Positions 1 through 11,690 of a DNA stretch of 64,000 bases are shown here, one piece after another. The position numbers and the translations under genes were made by a program. This stretch comes from Magicicada septendecula (Eukaryota > Arthropoda > Insecta > Hemiptera > Cicadidae). The notes beneath the pieces are model-generated. The model was given only the letters and a program-made list of their open reading frames with translations, made no database searches and was not told the origin of the DNA. The stretch's first letter is position 1. The number at the start of each line of letters is the position of its first letter. The stretch spans positions 110,530,654 to 110,594,653 of the forward strand of contig CM068367.1 in NCBI GenBank assembly GCA_034769895.1. The letters are read 5' to 3'.

Positions 1-276
1 TCTCAGGCACGTGGCAGGGTATACTCTCCACAGAAGAAACACAGACAGCACGGCAGGAACTGAATATCATGAGTATACTCGACAGGATTGCCCAGGATCG
101 GGTTAATTGGTGGAAATATCTTTGCCGAATGGATGACTGCCGCATTGCCAAACATCTATGGAACTATAAGCCGAGGGGACGGAGGAATGTGGGACGTCCG
201 AGGAAGCGATGGAGGGACCAGCTCTAATCTTTGCCTGTTTGAGACCGGAACTTGAAGATGATGATGATGATGATGC
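1..276 (+). pseudogene. LINE reverse transcriptase C-terminal tail with (GAT)n end
   Basis: Positions 3-227 read without a stop as the extreme C-terminus of a non-LTR retrotransposon polyprotein. Visible blocks are W-W-K-Y-L-C-R-M-D-D followed by the basic R-G-R-R-N-V-G-R-P-R-K-R-W, the hallmark of many insect LINE tails, and a TAA stop at 225-227. About 25 bases later comes a (GAT)n tract (257-275), the usual 3' terminus of this family. The upstream RT core lies outside the window. Family knowledge: such tails follow the RT thumb and maturase-like region. Inference: 5'-truncated or cut by the window edge, not host coding. Confidence 0.8.
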
Positions 277-765
277 AAATGTAGGGTCAGGGCGCGTACG
301 TCTGGTGTAATTTGCAAGCGCATCATTGTGCTATGCAGTGCCCAATCTCACCAGTCCCAGGTTGTAACCTGTAACATTTACAATGCATTCACTTTTGTGC
401 ACTTTCCGATGTCATGTCGCACGTCATTTAAGCTAAGCGCGTACATTTAATCATACCAGACCACTGTAGGATTAACGACAGGTGTGAAATCTTACATGTT
501 TGACTGTCTTGAAAACTGTAGGAGGTGCGCGATGCCACCTAGTATGTACTGCTTAATGCAAACGATGTAAACCGTAATAGCAGAAACGGAAAGTGACCTT
601 GTGTACATATACGGACAGTGAGTGAGTGTATATACAAAAGTGTATACGCATAAGAGTTTAGTTGTGCACTTCATCGATGTATATATTATACATCGATGGT
701 GCACGTAGAGGCTTTCCACTTCTCTTCGTCCGCGCTATTCAGAGCCTGTAAGCAAGGACAACGGT
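277..765. other. Unassigned intergenic DNA
   Basis: No gene or recognisable element seen. Only short chance reading frames are present. Confidence 0.5.
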
Positions 766-1610
766 AAGGAAAGATTATCCCAAGCAGTGGCCATAAATCA
801 AGGTGTTAGACGAGGCTGCAGCCCTCTCCAAGTTTATTTAATATGTATATTGACTAAATGTTGCGAGAATGGATGAAGGTCTGACATGCATGTATACGAA
901 TCTCGGTTAAGAGGTCACTTAGCATATTACTATATGCAGATAGCCAAATAATTATAGGGAAGAGTGAAAATGAGTTACAAAGCTCTGCTTATACCTTGCA
1001 TACAATCTGCCAGGAATACAACTTTAAGATCTCAAATAGTAAGACAAAAGTAATGGCCTTCCTAGGGAAGAATCCTGTAAGAACAAAAATTGTAATTGAT
1101 AATAGTGTTTTGGAGCAGATGTCACATTTTAATTATTTGGGATGTGAATCTCATATAGGAAGGACAACGATATCGAGAGAAAGTTAAATAAATTTAGTTA
1201 TACCTGTGGAACAATAAGACAACTATTGAAGAATAAAATGGAGAGGGAGACACAGCTAAAGTTCTATAAGGTTGTGTTGTGCCGACTCTAATGTATGTGA
1301 AACATGGACTCTCCCGCAAAAAGGTATTTCAAAAATACAGGCCTCGGAAATGAAATTTTTAAGAGCAGTTAAGAGATGTGGTTTGAGATATTTCTACGAA
1401 ACGATGACAGAAGACAAGACCTGAAGTTATGGATAAAATAAAGGAACACACAGAATTGGAAGTCCCATGTGGAACACATGGTAGACAAGCGTATTCCTAA
1501 AGAATCGTTTGAATATATGCCAGTGGGGACGAGAGATCGTGGAAGACCCTGGAAAAAACTGTCAGAGACTCTGTGAAGTCGGAACGGGCTATAGCCAAGG
1601 CCATGTAGTG
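766..1610 (+). pseudogene. Decayed LINE reverse transcriptase fragment
   Basis: Fragments of an RT palm can be followed in shifting frames. First comes G-V-R-R-G-C-S near 806-830, then S-P-S-L-F-N-M-Y-I-D near 825-855, then L-L-Y-A-D-S at 927-944, where the catalytic Y-A-D-D box has lost its last aspartate. The open stretch 996-1187 carries F-K-I-S-N-S-K-T-K-V-M-A-F and H-F-N-Y-L-G-C, typical of the segment after the palm in this LINE family. Downstream pieces are frameshifted, for example a K-F-Y-K-V block near 1258-1272. A trinucleotide tract follows at once. Inference: an inactive, multiply frameshifted copy; the mutated active site rules out activity. Confidence 0.8.
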
Positions 1611-1643
1611 AAGAAGAAGAAGAAGAAGAAGAAGAAGAAGAAG

Positions 1644-1673
<30 letters not shown>
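1611..1673 (+). repeat. (GAA)n microsatellite, LINE 3' tail
   Basis: About 21 uninterrupted AAG/GAA units directly behind the LINE fragment; probably grown from the 3' end of that insertion. Confidence 0.95.
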
Positions 1674-1674
<1 letters not shown>

Positions 1675-2594
1675 TTAACTGTGCCTAAAACAGGTGGTTG
1701 AGGATACTGATGATGAGGACAGAACATTTGTGTCAATAAATTGCAGCTAAATACATGCTGTACCCCAAACCCAAAAATTTAATAATCTCTTACTGATCTC
1801 GACAACAAACCACTGTACTCGGAGGTAAGCCGCGTAAGTGAAATTAAATTACACGGAGAAGATACTGTTACCGCTGCGAAGTGGATTCAAGCGCCGTGGA
1901 TTATATAGTTGTGTGCAATAATACCTTTATTGCGTTTGCCGACACTTTATTACATAATATCGCTTGCTGTATCGCTACCCGTAAAATAGTCAGACACAAC
2001 AACAATACTAATATACCAAGACATTACAGTGTTACAGCCGTGAAAGCGGAAATCATTGAATTTGTCTTTTTCACTTTGCTCTCCGTTTGTAACATCCCGT
2101 CGGCGGGAAAACGTTCTATTGTCATACCCGAACATTGTGTTATTGTGTTATGTACTTGTCTTTAGCTTCGCGACAAACCATCTTTTTTTTTTTTAACGCG
2201 TCTGTTTGTTGTCGTTTTATTTTGTAAGCCTATATTATCATTTCTCATCAAATGACTCTACCGCACCTACACTAAATCTTGCCTTCGAGAATTTATGTCC
2301 TGTTTGTTTTCAGATGGTACAGGTGATTTTCTTACGCAGCCGCTCAATGTGTTAACTATTTCGTATAGTTTCGTCCACAAAAAGGTTAAGCAGTTTATTC
2401 ACGTTTTTAAAACTTAGGTAAATTAGAAACTTTATGTAAACCATCTGACTTTATAAAAGAGAGAAATTAAGGAATAAGAAGGTAAATGCACATCGGTGGT
2501 AGTTTAAAAAATCGCCAATATATGATAATGTTCTTACTTCCACATATGATTTATTTTCCTCCTCCCTTAAATAATTTGTCCGTAAAACGAAAAA
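1674..2594. other. Unassigned intergenic DNA
   Basis: A 94-codon open frame at 1881-2165 has no recognisable motif and no promoter or splice context. I regard it as chance. Confidence 0.45.
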
Positions 2595-2825
2595 AAAACT
2601 ATAAGACAGGAATTAAAAGTACAACCAGTAACGGAACTAGCGAAAAACTATAAAAAAAGATGGAAAGAGCATGTTATGCTCATGTCTCCAGAAAGAATTC
2701 CAAGAAAAATCCTGAATTATAAGCCAACCGGAAGAAGAAATGTTGGCAGACCGAGACGGAGATGGTGAAGCCGGAACAGACAACCTGCCTAATCCTGGAC
2801 AGATAGATGATGATGATGATGATGA
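2595..2825 (+). pseudogene. LINE reverse transcriptase tail with (GAT)n end
   Basis: An open frame running to a TGA at 2766-2768 encodes T-I-R-Q-E-L, W-K-E-H-V and then P-T-G-R-R-N-V-G-R-P-R-R-R-W. This is the same tail architecture as the fragment at the window start but a diverged copy. A (GAT)n tract at about 2805-2824 marks the 3' end. Only the last ~60 codons remain, so this is a strongly 5'-truncated insertion, as expected for target-primed reverse transcription. Confidence 0.8.
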
Positions 2826-4580
2826 AAGAAGAAAAAACAAAAAACAGGATGCAGTTCTAAATGTCTGAAGACGCGTTTACAGTTGTATGATGTTCTCTAA
2901 AAAAATTGACTATTTTCGATAATACGAGTGCCTGTCATGAGACTTGTGGCTCGCCACATGTTTTTTGTTCCCTGTCGTTGTCTCTTTTTATAAAAAATAA
3001 ATTCTTTGACAGTATAGAGTACAAGTGCTGATAATAGCTTAGTGATTTTCACTTTTGTACATCGCTATGGGAATCGTCGATACGATAGGCCTGTAATGTA
3101 CAATTAAAAATTAGAATTTAACGATTTGCTCCATCAAGACGCAAAAAAGGTAACTAATATGAGTATGATTATTAATAAGAAGCAAAAATATTACTATTAA
3201 TATGAGTACAGTATGATCATCGAGAAGCACCCAGCAACAGCTAGGATCACCCTATGTGGTAGGGATCCACTGACTTCGGTTGTTGGAGTTTGTCGTATTC
3301 CCTGCTTGTGCGGCCAGGTGTAGCCTGTATAGGAACTACGAAGCGAATGTTAATGCGTAGATGACATTCACATAGGCTTGACCAAACAGAGAGGTCAGCG
3401 GTAGCCGAAAACGCGTTGATGCTCGATGATTACACAGTGCAATAATTCGAGAAGTCGAATTACACCTTGTTCTCCACACCTTATACACGTTATGTAAATT
3501 GTTCTTCAAAAATTTGATTCCGACTTTATTTCTAATTAACAAGACGAATTATGCACATGTTTACTACAGTGGATATAGATTGGAGACTAAAATTAATAGC
3601 AGAATTAGATAAAGTGAGAATGTTGTAAAAAAATGTCACTAATTGAGTTCAACTGCCACTATACATCATCGACATTACACTACACAACACGGCTGCAACA
3701 AGACACCGTAGAAATACACAGGCACACAAAGAATATGAGCAAAAAAGAAGCGGTCAGGCTAAACAAGGTTTGGTACCTGGCGCTAAGGCTTCATCGGAGT
3801 TCGAGGCTACTGTTCGAACTGTCTTAGCTACTCGATCTTCATGTTTAACAGATATCATTCAATTAATTGTATGTATATTATCATTCAGTTGTAAGTAGAT
3901 TATCGTAAGTAGCATCTATCTCGACATGTCGACTTGAATGCCCAATCTGCTTAAGGCATTGATCTGGATGAGGCTTTTATCAGATTGTCCTGAAGCTATT
4001 AACAACTCTGTAACAAATTGACGTCAATCGTGGAGATTAATGTAGACTGTGAGACATTGCTCTGATACGAGCTTCTCGTACCTTAATATGGGTCTCTTAT
4101 ACGTTTTTACATCGACATTTCTGTCAAGGTCCAATCGTAGGATGCTCATTTAGAATATATTTGTTCGAGATTAAATCTTAATTTTTGAAATATAAAAATT
4201 AACGTTATTTTTTAAATATATCGATTACTTGTATTCCACACATTTCTTGATGTCGCCTGATAAAGGTATCTCCACCTATAAATAAGTTTTATTTATACCA
4301 ATTTCAACATAATTTGTTTCTCACGTCTTTAAAAATTAACTAAAGGTGAAAGTAAAATTTACGGCTTAATTTACAAACAAATTAAAGTTAGTAGGCCTAA
4401 TTACGAAATATTTTAATATTTTGATGACTCTGAAAGATGTTACGCAGAAAAGGTGTATATGACTACAAAACCAATCACAAATCTTGTACAGTTAAGTGAC
4501 CGCATCTCGCTACACCTTTATAATCAGTGAATACATTGTTTTTAATAAAAAAATGGTTAACCTGTTCGAAGTAAAAAAGC
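2826..4580. other. Unassigned intergenic DNA
   Basis: AT-rich, no gene-like reading frame, no RNA gene and no repeat structure that I could identify in these 1.75 kb. Confidence 0.45.
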
Positions 4581-4900
<320 letters not shown>

Positions 4901-5820
4901 AATGAACTGGTCGATGCTCCCTAAGCTGCAGAACTCGCTCACTATTTTGAACGAAATATATTAATTGATAAATTTTTATATTAGATAATTTTTTAATTTC
5001 AGAAAAATTACAAAAATCCCGATTGTGCTAATACCTTTTATCTAGTAAAGTAACAATTATAGAGCAATCGCACAATAAACGCAAAAAATTCTTACCAATC
5101 GGATTTGTGTTAAAATTCCTTTCAAATCTTGAACCCGGCTGGATTTTTACAGTGTTTTAAAATTTTTTATCTCATTTTTGGACATGGCGGTGAAAAAATG
5201 TCGAAATTATAAGACTGTATTCAGATTTTGTTAAAATTCTCTTCAATTTGATATCCCATATGAAGCTTTTAATTTTATCAAACTTTTACCCCACTGTTCT
5301 AGCCGTGGCGTCCCCAAAATTTGAAAAGTCCAAAACGTTTTTTCATTAAGATGTAGTTAAAATTCCTTTTAATTTGATACGCTTGATGAATCGCATGAAT
5401 TTGGATATTTTTAAAATTTCGCACATTTTTTGGGCCTCGACGTCCAAAAAAAATTTTTAATTTAAAAAATGTACAATAAGTTTTTTTGTTGTTAAAGTTT
5501 CCTTTAATATAATACCCCACTTGGAGTTTTGCGAATTTTTCCCCCGAATTTTTGCGATTTTGACCCTTCACATTTTTAGCTCCCGGCCACCTTATTTTTT
5601 GGGCGATCAACCTCAAAAACTATAGATTCTGTAGAGTAAAAGTATGAACACACCAAGTTTTACGAAAATCCGTTGATGCGTTCAAAAGTTATCGTGAGAC
5701 ATAAAGAGAATCCAAAGTGATAGGAGGATCGACAGACAGAAAGACAGGGAGACAAATGCCAAAGGTCGAGTTAAAACAGAGTACTAGCTACGCTCTTTCA
5801 ATAAATATTAAGTAAAAAGC
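4901..5820. other. AT-rich dispersed-repeat-like block
   Basis: Between the two repeat copies. It contains recurring local phrases such as TTAAAATTC(C/T) with TTTAATTTGATA at about 5112, 5232 and 5355, and a run resembling the common insect repeat end AAAATCCGTTGATGCGTT (about 5666-5683) followed by GACAGACAGA-type sequence. A weak internal repeat of roughly 120 bp is likely. No protein is recognised. Confidence 0.45.
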
Positions 5821-5995
5821 AGAGATAAATACTTTAAATAGAGAAAATTACGTGTTCATTCGTTTTAGCAGCCAACTGCCAGTCTCGGTACTGCGGTCAT
5901 TAATAAGAGTCTATTGTTGTTTATGTGTGTGTTACGATTGGTAGATCGAATAAGACCTCGATATCCACAGTAATTAAATACTCTAGCAGTTAACA
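5821..5995 (+). repeat. Direct-repeat copy B
   Basis: Homologous to 4581-4900 but with only a short TG stretch (about 5921-5931). Divergence between copies is substantial, so the duplication is not recent. Confidence 0.7.
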
Positions 5996-6141
5996 AAATA
6001 AATAAATAATTTAACAGCCTATGTGGACAGAGCGTCTGCGCAGACTCACAACACGTATGCAAGACTGGTTACATACGAGAACACGGCTATGAAACAAATT
6101 ATTATTTCAAACATTATTTTGATATTGTGTGATTTTCTCTC

Positions 6142-6172
<31 letters not shown>
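6142..6172 (+). repeat. (GT)n microsatellite
   Basis: About 15 GT units. Confidence 0.95.
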
Positions 6173-6174
<2 letters not shown>

Positions 6175-6369
6175 CGTACTGTAAGAAATATTTCCGACAG
6201 TTTTATTTTGATTTCATCATTAGCTTAAACCTCTTCGTTGTTCGTTTTTTGAATCTTCTAAGAATGTAAATTAAATTGGAAAATAATTTCTCAGAGGACT
6301 GAAAGATAATAGAAAGATATTATGAAATAGATATTCTGAATATATATATATATATATAGCCATGGTAAC

Positions 6370-7030
6370 TCAGGTCTTCTTCTTCTTCTGATAGTTCCTA
6401 TCCGTTTCGGACGTTGGATATCATACAGACTATTTTAACTTTCTGTAGTTCTGCACGGAATAAGTCAGTTGAATTCATCCCAAACCAGGTCCTTAAATTT
6501 CTCACTCATGATATTCTCGGTCGCCCAACTCCTCTCTTTCAAAACATTTTTCCCTGTGGTATGGACTGCAATAAGTAAAATCTCTGTTTATTTCTCATGA
6601 GCTGTCCCAGATAGTGAAGCTTTCTTATCTTCACTGTGTTCATTACTTCCCTTTCTTTCTTCATCTTTCTAAGAACTTCAACATTAGTTATATGTGCTGT
6701 AAATGAAATGCTCAGTATTCTACGGTAAAGCCACATTTCGAAAGATTACAATTTCTTAGTTGTGGCTTCAGTCAAAGTCCAAGTTTTTACACCGTAGAAG
6801 AGGACCGAGAATACGTAGCAGGGTAAAAGTCTCATCCTTGTGTTTATTGTCAAATCGTGACTTTTGAATAAACTGCTCATTCTAGTGTACACTCCTCTTG
6901 CCTTTTCAATTCCGCTTTTTATTTCTTGAGAGTGGTCCCATTGTTCATTGACTATAGTACCAAGATATGTAAATTGGCTTACTCGTTCAACTGGGTGTAA
7001 CTCAGGTAATGAAAGTAAATAATATTTCAA
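6370..7030 (-). pseudogene. LINE RT C-terminal fragment, one in-frame stop
   Basis: On the minus strand 7030 to 6539 is a single frame interrupted only by a stop at about 6746-6748. Upstream of it are V-S-Q-F-T-Y-L-G-T-I-V and P-C-Y-V-F-S-V-L-F-Y-G-V-K-T-W-T, the usual (L)x-Y-G-x-E-x-W post-palm block. Downstream are M-W-L-Y-R-R-I-L, H-I-T-N-V-E-V-L and K-L-H-Y-L-G-Q-L-M-R-N. The 3' end runs into a (GAA)n-type stretch at about 6376-6390. This is a different LINE family from the R-N-V-G-R-P tails. Inference: recently inactivated relative to its neighbours, since about 165 codons stay aligned in one frame. Confidence 0.8.
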
Positions 7031-7246
7031 TTGATATAAATAAAAATATTTTATTTTATAGGAAATAAAATAAACCAGTTTATTTATTAAATAAAAAGAA
7101 TTGATAAATACAAAAATTTAAATTGTTAAGGTATTATGTACTGCTGGTTCATGTCATCGGTTTCGTTTTTACGATGTTTTCATTATCTGTAGAACTCAAG
7201 ACTATTCAATACATGTGATGACAGAAAAATACAGCTTTGAACGAGG

Positions 7247-7318
7247 TCCTCGGTAGTATAGTGGTCAGTATCCCCGCCTGTCACGCGGGAGACCGGGGTT
7301 CGATTCCCCGCCGGGGAG
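7247..7318 (+). tRNA. tRNA-Asp (GTC), copy 1
   Basis: 72-nt cloverleaf. The acceptor TCCTCGG pairs with CCGGGGA (one T-G), the discriminator is G, the anticodon GTC is at 7280-7282 in a 7-nt loop closed by CCCGC/GCGGG, and the T loop is TTCGATT. Internal A and B boxes are intact. A ten-T run at 7320-7329 provides a Pol III terminator. Expected function: aspartate decoding of GAC/GAU. Confidence 0.97.
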
Positions 7319-7319
7319 G

Positions 7320-7329
7320 TTTTTTTTTT
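7320..7329 (+). terminator. Pol III T-run terminator of tRNA-Asp copy 1
   Basis: Ten consecutive T residues starting two bases after the discriminator base. Confidence 0.85.
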
Positions 7330-7598
7330 AACTATTAGTCCATGTGCAATTTATGAAATATGAACCTTGTAATACCCGTAGTTAAAAAAAAATTCACCTC
7401 CTGTCCACTAAATTCTTTCACTGTCTATACAAATAGTTTTGTAATTTACTTCAGACTCTCTCTTGACGTATGTTTCCACATCAGGCTTGATGTAAGTTAT
7501 GCTTGATTCAGGCACACTACAGGTTTCGGGGGAGTCACCAACTATAGGAATACGCGTCTTTATAGCACCAGCTGAAAGGAAACTTTGACTGATATCAA

Positions 7599-7815
7599 CA
7601 GTGGCATATCATGAATTTGGTCGGGGGGGGGGGGGTCCGGGGTCAGGTCGGTTTCATAGAAAAGACAAAACAAGTTAATACTCATCAAGATTAATATGTT
7701 TAAAGTGGTTAAAAAACATGTGATAACATATTGAAATCAACCCATTAAAGTAAACGGTAATAACACAATAAAAATAGCGTTATTGAAACATTGTTTAGTA
7801 GATACTTTTTAGTTT
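7599..7815 (+). repeat. hAT-like terminal repeat, truncated copy
   Basis: Begins CAGTGGCATATCATGAATTT and matches 28578-28800 over its whole length in the same orientation (shared AAACAAGTTAA, TTTAAAGTGG, CATTAAAGTAAACGGT, AATTGAAACATTGT or close variants). CAGTGGCGTA is a common hAT terminus. A 13-G homopolymer lies at 7623-7635. The far end is not found, so this copy looks truncated. Confidence 0.65.
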
Positions 7816-8284
7816 TGTTTAGTTGTACAAGTTTTATCGTTTGATTTATTAGGATACAATATGTCATATTTTGGTGAAGTCTTGAGGAGGTTGATGTATG
7901 AAATAAGGTAAACCCATATTCTTAACATTCTCTGATACAACATGAGACGCTTATTCATCGTCTTTTCACACTTTGTTATTATAGTACAACGCGTATTGTA
8001 CGTCATTTATTAATTAATTTCCATGTAATAAGTACATCGCCTTCATTCTCAGTCCTCATTCTTCAGTAATTCTAAAGTTGGTTTAGAAGGCGATAAAACT
8101 CCAAAATCACACAGGCGCCATTAACCTAGAAACAGCTCTGAATACATGCAGAGAAGTAAACAGAATATACTACCGGTACCCAATTTATTGATTTTTATGT
8201 ACTGTATTTTACAAACGGAGGCATTTACGTCTCGTTTCTGCCCATCGTTTGGCCACTCCAGGAGTGGTGTCGAGGGGGAAGTTT
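7816..8284. other. Unassigned intergenic DNA
   Basis: No gene or element recognised. Confidence 0.45.
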
Positions 8285-8841
8285 TGTAATCACCATCATC
8301 ATTAACCTCAAGGATTAGGCTCATCCTGAACCTGTTCCGGGACCCACTTCGCTCTCGGCCGTCCTACATCTGATATTCCCCACCGGCCTATATTCCATTG
8401 CTAGCACTGGATCCTGTCAACCGCCAATCTTCCCAAATGTTCACACCACCATCTTTTGTTGCTCCTTAGTCGTTCCAACAATGGGTCGACCCCCATTTCC
8501 GTTCTTATATCCACATTCTTCTTTCTGTCGAGAATGGTACAGCCCAGAGTCCTCATAAAATTCATCTCCGCTGCCTGAATGTTTGCCTTGTTTCTTTCTG
8601 TCATAACTCTGGCTTAATCTCCGTACATCAAAACTGGTACCACTACAGTGTTAAAAAACCTTATTCTGGTTTCCTTCTTTGTCTTATTTTTAAGGTATCT
8701 GTGAACTATTCCACATATATTCCTAAATTTGTTTAATTTTTCATCCAGGTCAATTGCTGTCCCATATGTAACGTAACAGCCCAAGTATAATTGAAATGCT
8801 GGACTAGTTGTTGTTATATATTTAATAATTTCGGACCACAT
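8285..8841 (-). pseudogene. LINE RT C-terminal fragment, one in-frame stop
   Basis: Minus-strand frame 8841-8614 carries Y-L-G-C, D-L-D-E-K-L-N-K-F-R-N-I-C-G and T-R-I-R-F-F-N-T-V-V-V-P-V-L-M-Y-G. After one TAA at about 8614-8616 the same frame continues with A-E-M-N-F-M-R-T-L-G-C-T, V-D-I-R-T-E and W-C-E-H-L-G-R-L. The 3' part contains V-G-R-P-R-A-K-W-V-P-E-Q-V and ends in a short ATG/ATC trinucleotide stretch at about 8289-8299. This V-P-E-Q-V tail also occurs at 11.6 and 16.8 kb, so the three belong to one LINE family. Confidence 0.8.
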
Positions 8842-9475
8842 TAAATTTAAATTATTATTAATCTAATTTATACACTCAAGCGGGGACAGCGTGTGGTTGA
8901 CAGATAGCAAATTCAGTATTGACAATGCCTACGGTTGAATCGATATTGTTTAATGAACTTACATACGTCAAAAAACAATTCGGTGTGAATGTCATAAAAG
9001 CAAACTTAACGCATTTTTATATGTGCGCACTAATACACACGAGTAGGCGCGCACGCATACACACACACAAACGAGAATTGATATTTATTTTCTACGTAAT
9101 TTTTGTGGAAACGTTCGTTTGTGTTGTACAGGGATCCGGACCGAGTCTTCGATAAATCGATAACAGCGTTACACGCGCGCGCGCGCACACACACACACAC
9201 ACTGCTTCCACTTTATTAATGACTGCAGTAGTTGGAATTAGTTGCCAGAAAGAATGAACACCTAATTTCCTCTTTTAAATTAAAGTATTTTTCTCTTGGC
9301 TTTTATGTTTTTTTTTATTCTGCGTAGTTTTTCACTGCCAGTACACGGTAGCGTTTATCTGGGCGTTATACAGTTTCTTCTCTCTGATTTTTATCTGTTG
9401 ACTATCAGTTATTCTTAATCAGTTATGTTGGATAGAAGAAACAGAATTAAATATTTTATTTAAATATACTTTATT
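8842..9475. other. Unassigned DNA with (CG)n(CA)n tract
   Basis: No gene seen. A mixed alternating purine-pyrimidine tract, GCGC then CACA, occupies about 9171-9202 and could adopt Z-DNA. Confidence 0.5.
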
Positions 9476-9830
9476 TTATTTCTTCTTCTTCTGTTCTTCC
9501 AGTGTTCGACAAGTCTCCCTGTTCCGGCTTCACCGCCTAATCCTCGGTCTTCCCACACTTCTTCTACCTATCACGTGATAATTCAAGGTCTGCTTTGGGA
9601 TCTTTTCTTTCTGTATCTTGGATACATGCTCTTTACACCTTTCTTTATACGTTACTGTCTGTAGAGTATCCGATTGAATGTTTAATTCCTCTCTAACAGT
9701 TGCAGTTCGTATCCTATCTCCCTTAACACAGACTCTCACTGACTAAGAAACTTTATTTCTGATGGCTCCATCTGTCTAGGACCTCTTTTCTAGGTGCCCA
9801 ACATTCTGAACCATAGGACAGTATGGGAAC
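9476..9830 (-). pseudogene. LINE RT tail, 3' part of a split copy
   Basis: On the minus strand this reads P-I-L-S-Y-G-S-E-C-W-A-P near 9830-9795, then R-E-E-L-N-I, C-K-E-H-V and I-G-R-R-S-V-G-R-P-R in the open stretch 9739-9530. It ends in a short GAA-type stretch at about 9480-9490. The upstream part of the same copy resumes at 10587 after an inserted element. The junction codons match across the insertion: K-F-Y-K-V-M-A-V on the far side continues as P-I-L-S-Y-G here. It is frameshifted between the two conserved blocks and inactive. Confidence 0.8.
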
Positions 9831-10586
9831 CAGTGCCGGATTTAAGCATAGGCTACATAGGCTACAGCCTAGGGGCTCGCACGACAAACAAAAAGAAAAA
9901 AAGATCAGTCAACTTGCATACAAATTATTTGGTTCTTGTTTCAGAGAACAATATATTAAATGTGGTTTAATAAGCTATATACATATACCGTAGAGTGGGT
10001 CAGGAATGCGAGACTTAAATTTTAAATTCATCTCAAACTGCACTCGTTGCACTAAGACTCATTATATTTTGACAGAAATGTTATAAATCCCTTAAAGTTT
10101 GATTAAGACCACGTTTTTATAATTTAAACTACTGCAACATATGTTCTTTTTAAAAATATGCATAATTTGTGATAATCACAGTGACACTGTTTTTCTTTCC
10201 TTTGGAAATCAGTTGTTTTTATTTTTCCAACATTTTTATTCTGTTTAGGGTCTTTTGAGTGAATGCAAAAACGAGTGCAATATTTTATTACTATCTTCAT
10301 AGATTCAAAAATGCCATCGTACTTTGAGATACCTTGAAACCGTTAAATTGTTGTACTTAGCATTGGAAATTTACAAAAAACTTTGTATCCCAATTTAATT
10401 TGTACACTTAACAATGATTTTATTTGCAGTTCTGGAAGATATATTTTTCAGAATTTTCCGGGGGAGGGACCCGGACCCACCCTCGTTTTACGGGGGGTAT
10501 TCCATACTTCCAGACCCCCCCAGGTAGTTAGGGGGCCCGCACCACATGTTCAGACTAGGCGCCCACTAACTCTAAATCCGGCCCAG
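9831..10586 (+). mobile_element. Non-autonomous hAT-type element, 756 bp
   Basis: The left end reads CAGTGCCGGATTTAAG; the right end, reverse-complemented, reads CTGGGCCGGATTTAGAG, giving short imperfect terminal inverted repeats with a shared GCCGGATTTA core. An exact 8-bp duplication, ATGGGAAC, lies at 9823-9830 and 10587-10594. Removing the element and one duplicate rejoins a LINE frame exactly, which proves insertion. No transposase is seen inside. The GC-rich block near 10460-10560 lies just inside the right end. 8-bp duplications and CAG-type ends are hAT traits. Confidence 0.88.
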
Positions 10587-10740
10587 ATGGGAACTGCCAT
10601 CACCTTATAAAATTTTAGCTGCGAGTCTTTTAATGTCTTATTCTTAAGAGCTCTTATAGCTCTACCAGATACCTTTTGGAATTTATATTTTATTTCTTGC
10701 ATTACTGATCTGTATCATGTGTTTAGTATCCTACAACTCT
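10587..10740 (-). pseudogene. LINE RT fragment, 5' part of the split copy
   Basis: Minus-strand reading gives V-S-G-R-A-I-R-A-L-K-N-K-T and Q-L-K-F-Y-K-V-M-A-V, continuing across the hAT insertion into 9830-9476. It is 5'-truncated beyond about 10740. Confidence 0.78.
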
Positions 10741-11344
10741 TGTTACACATAATTTGCGTTCTGGTTTAATCTTAGTTGTTTAAAGTAAACAGTCTAGCCC
10801 TTTCTTATCGGTATCGATACAGTAAGTTGTTGTTTAGTTAAATAATAGGTCGTAGTCCAACATTTGAACAGTTTATTTTCTTAACTCTTATCATCATATT
10901 GCTATTACATATTACTGTTACTTTATTGCTACCATTACTATTATTGATTTATTTAGGCAGTTGTTTTATATGTCGGCACCCTAGAAATAATTATATACAA
11001 AGTAGAATACTATATTTGAAATATTTATATAGGCCTAACTCAATGTAGGTTTCACTAAAAACGATTTATGTATCACCATTTATTTACTATAATTAACGAA
11101 CAGTGTGTGTTATTACATCAGGGGTGCACATCTTTTTAAAATCTGGCAATCCCGATGTCCCCTAGCTAGATTCTCATTTTGCTTCAACTTCTCTTGGGTG
11201 AGATCCCTTCCTTTAGTCTTTTCTGCCTAGTCTCTCTCGACTGCCTCTTGTTCTTTTCTGACCCCGCCGCTATTAGCGTAATCGAGAGTTAGGGTGTTTT
11301 CCTTTTTCAATTCTAATTTCTTACTTTTGGGTGGCTTAGGGTCT
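10741..11344. other. Unassigned intergenic DNA
   Basis: AT-rich, nothing recognised. Confidence 0.4.
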
Positions 11345-11690
11345 CAGAGTGCCCACTAGTGCGATAGGTGGGTGACCACTGGAAGTACTATGAAACGTTC
11401 AGTATCAGAATAACTGATACAAAGCCACCAAATACTATCTCAGAAAGACAAGGGTGAGGGCGAACCTCCTACACCCCAAAACAGGGGCCATTCGGCTAAG
11501 GTATGGCAACCTGGATAGGAGAGTCTATGGTCTTCCTGGTAGCGGGTTGTGCAACAGGCCAGTAATCTGTTTATGTAAAACTTTAAAATACTTATAGTAC
11601 CTGAAGGTCGTGGGTCGTCCGAGGATGGGATGGGTGCTGGAACAGGTTTATATAACCGTATCCTTGAAGAGGAGAAGAAGATGTGTGTTA
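11345..11690 (+). pseudogene. LINE-derived fragment: probable 5' leader joined to 3' tail
   Basis: The last part (about 11605-11690) reads V-G-R-P-R-M-G-W-V-L-E-Q-V, the tail seen at 8.4 and 16.8 kb, and ends in GAAGAGGAGAAGAAG. The first part (about 11345-11570) has higher GC and no RT motifs, and resembles the untranslated or pre-endonuclease leader of such LINEs by general character only. If so, the whole endonuclease-RT middle is missing. The tail is well supported; the leader assignment is tentative. Confidence 0.5.
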
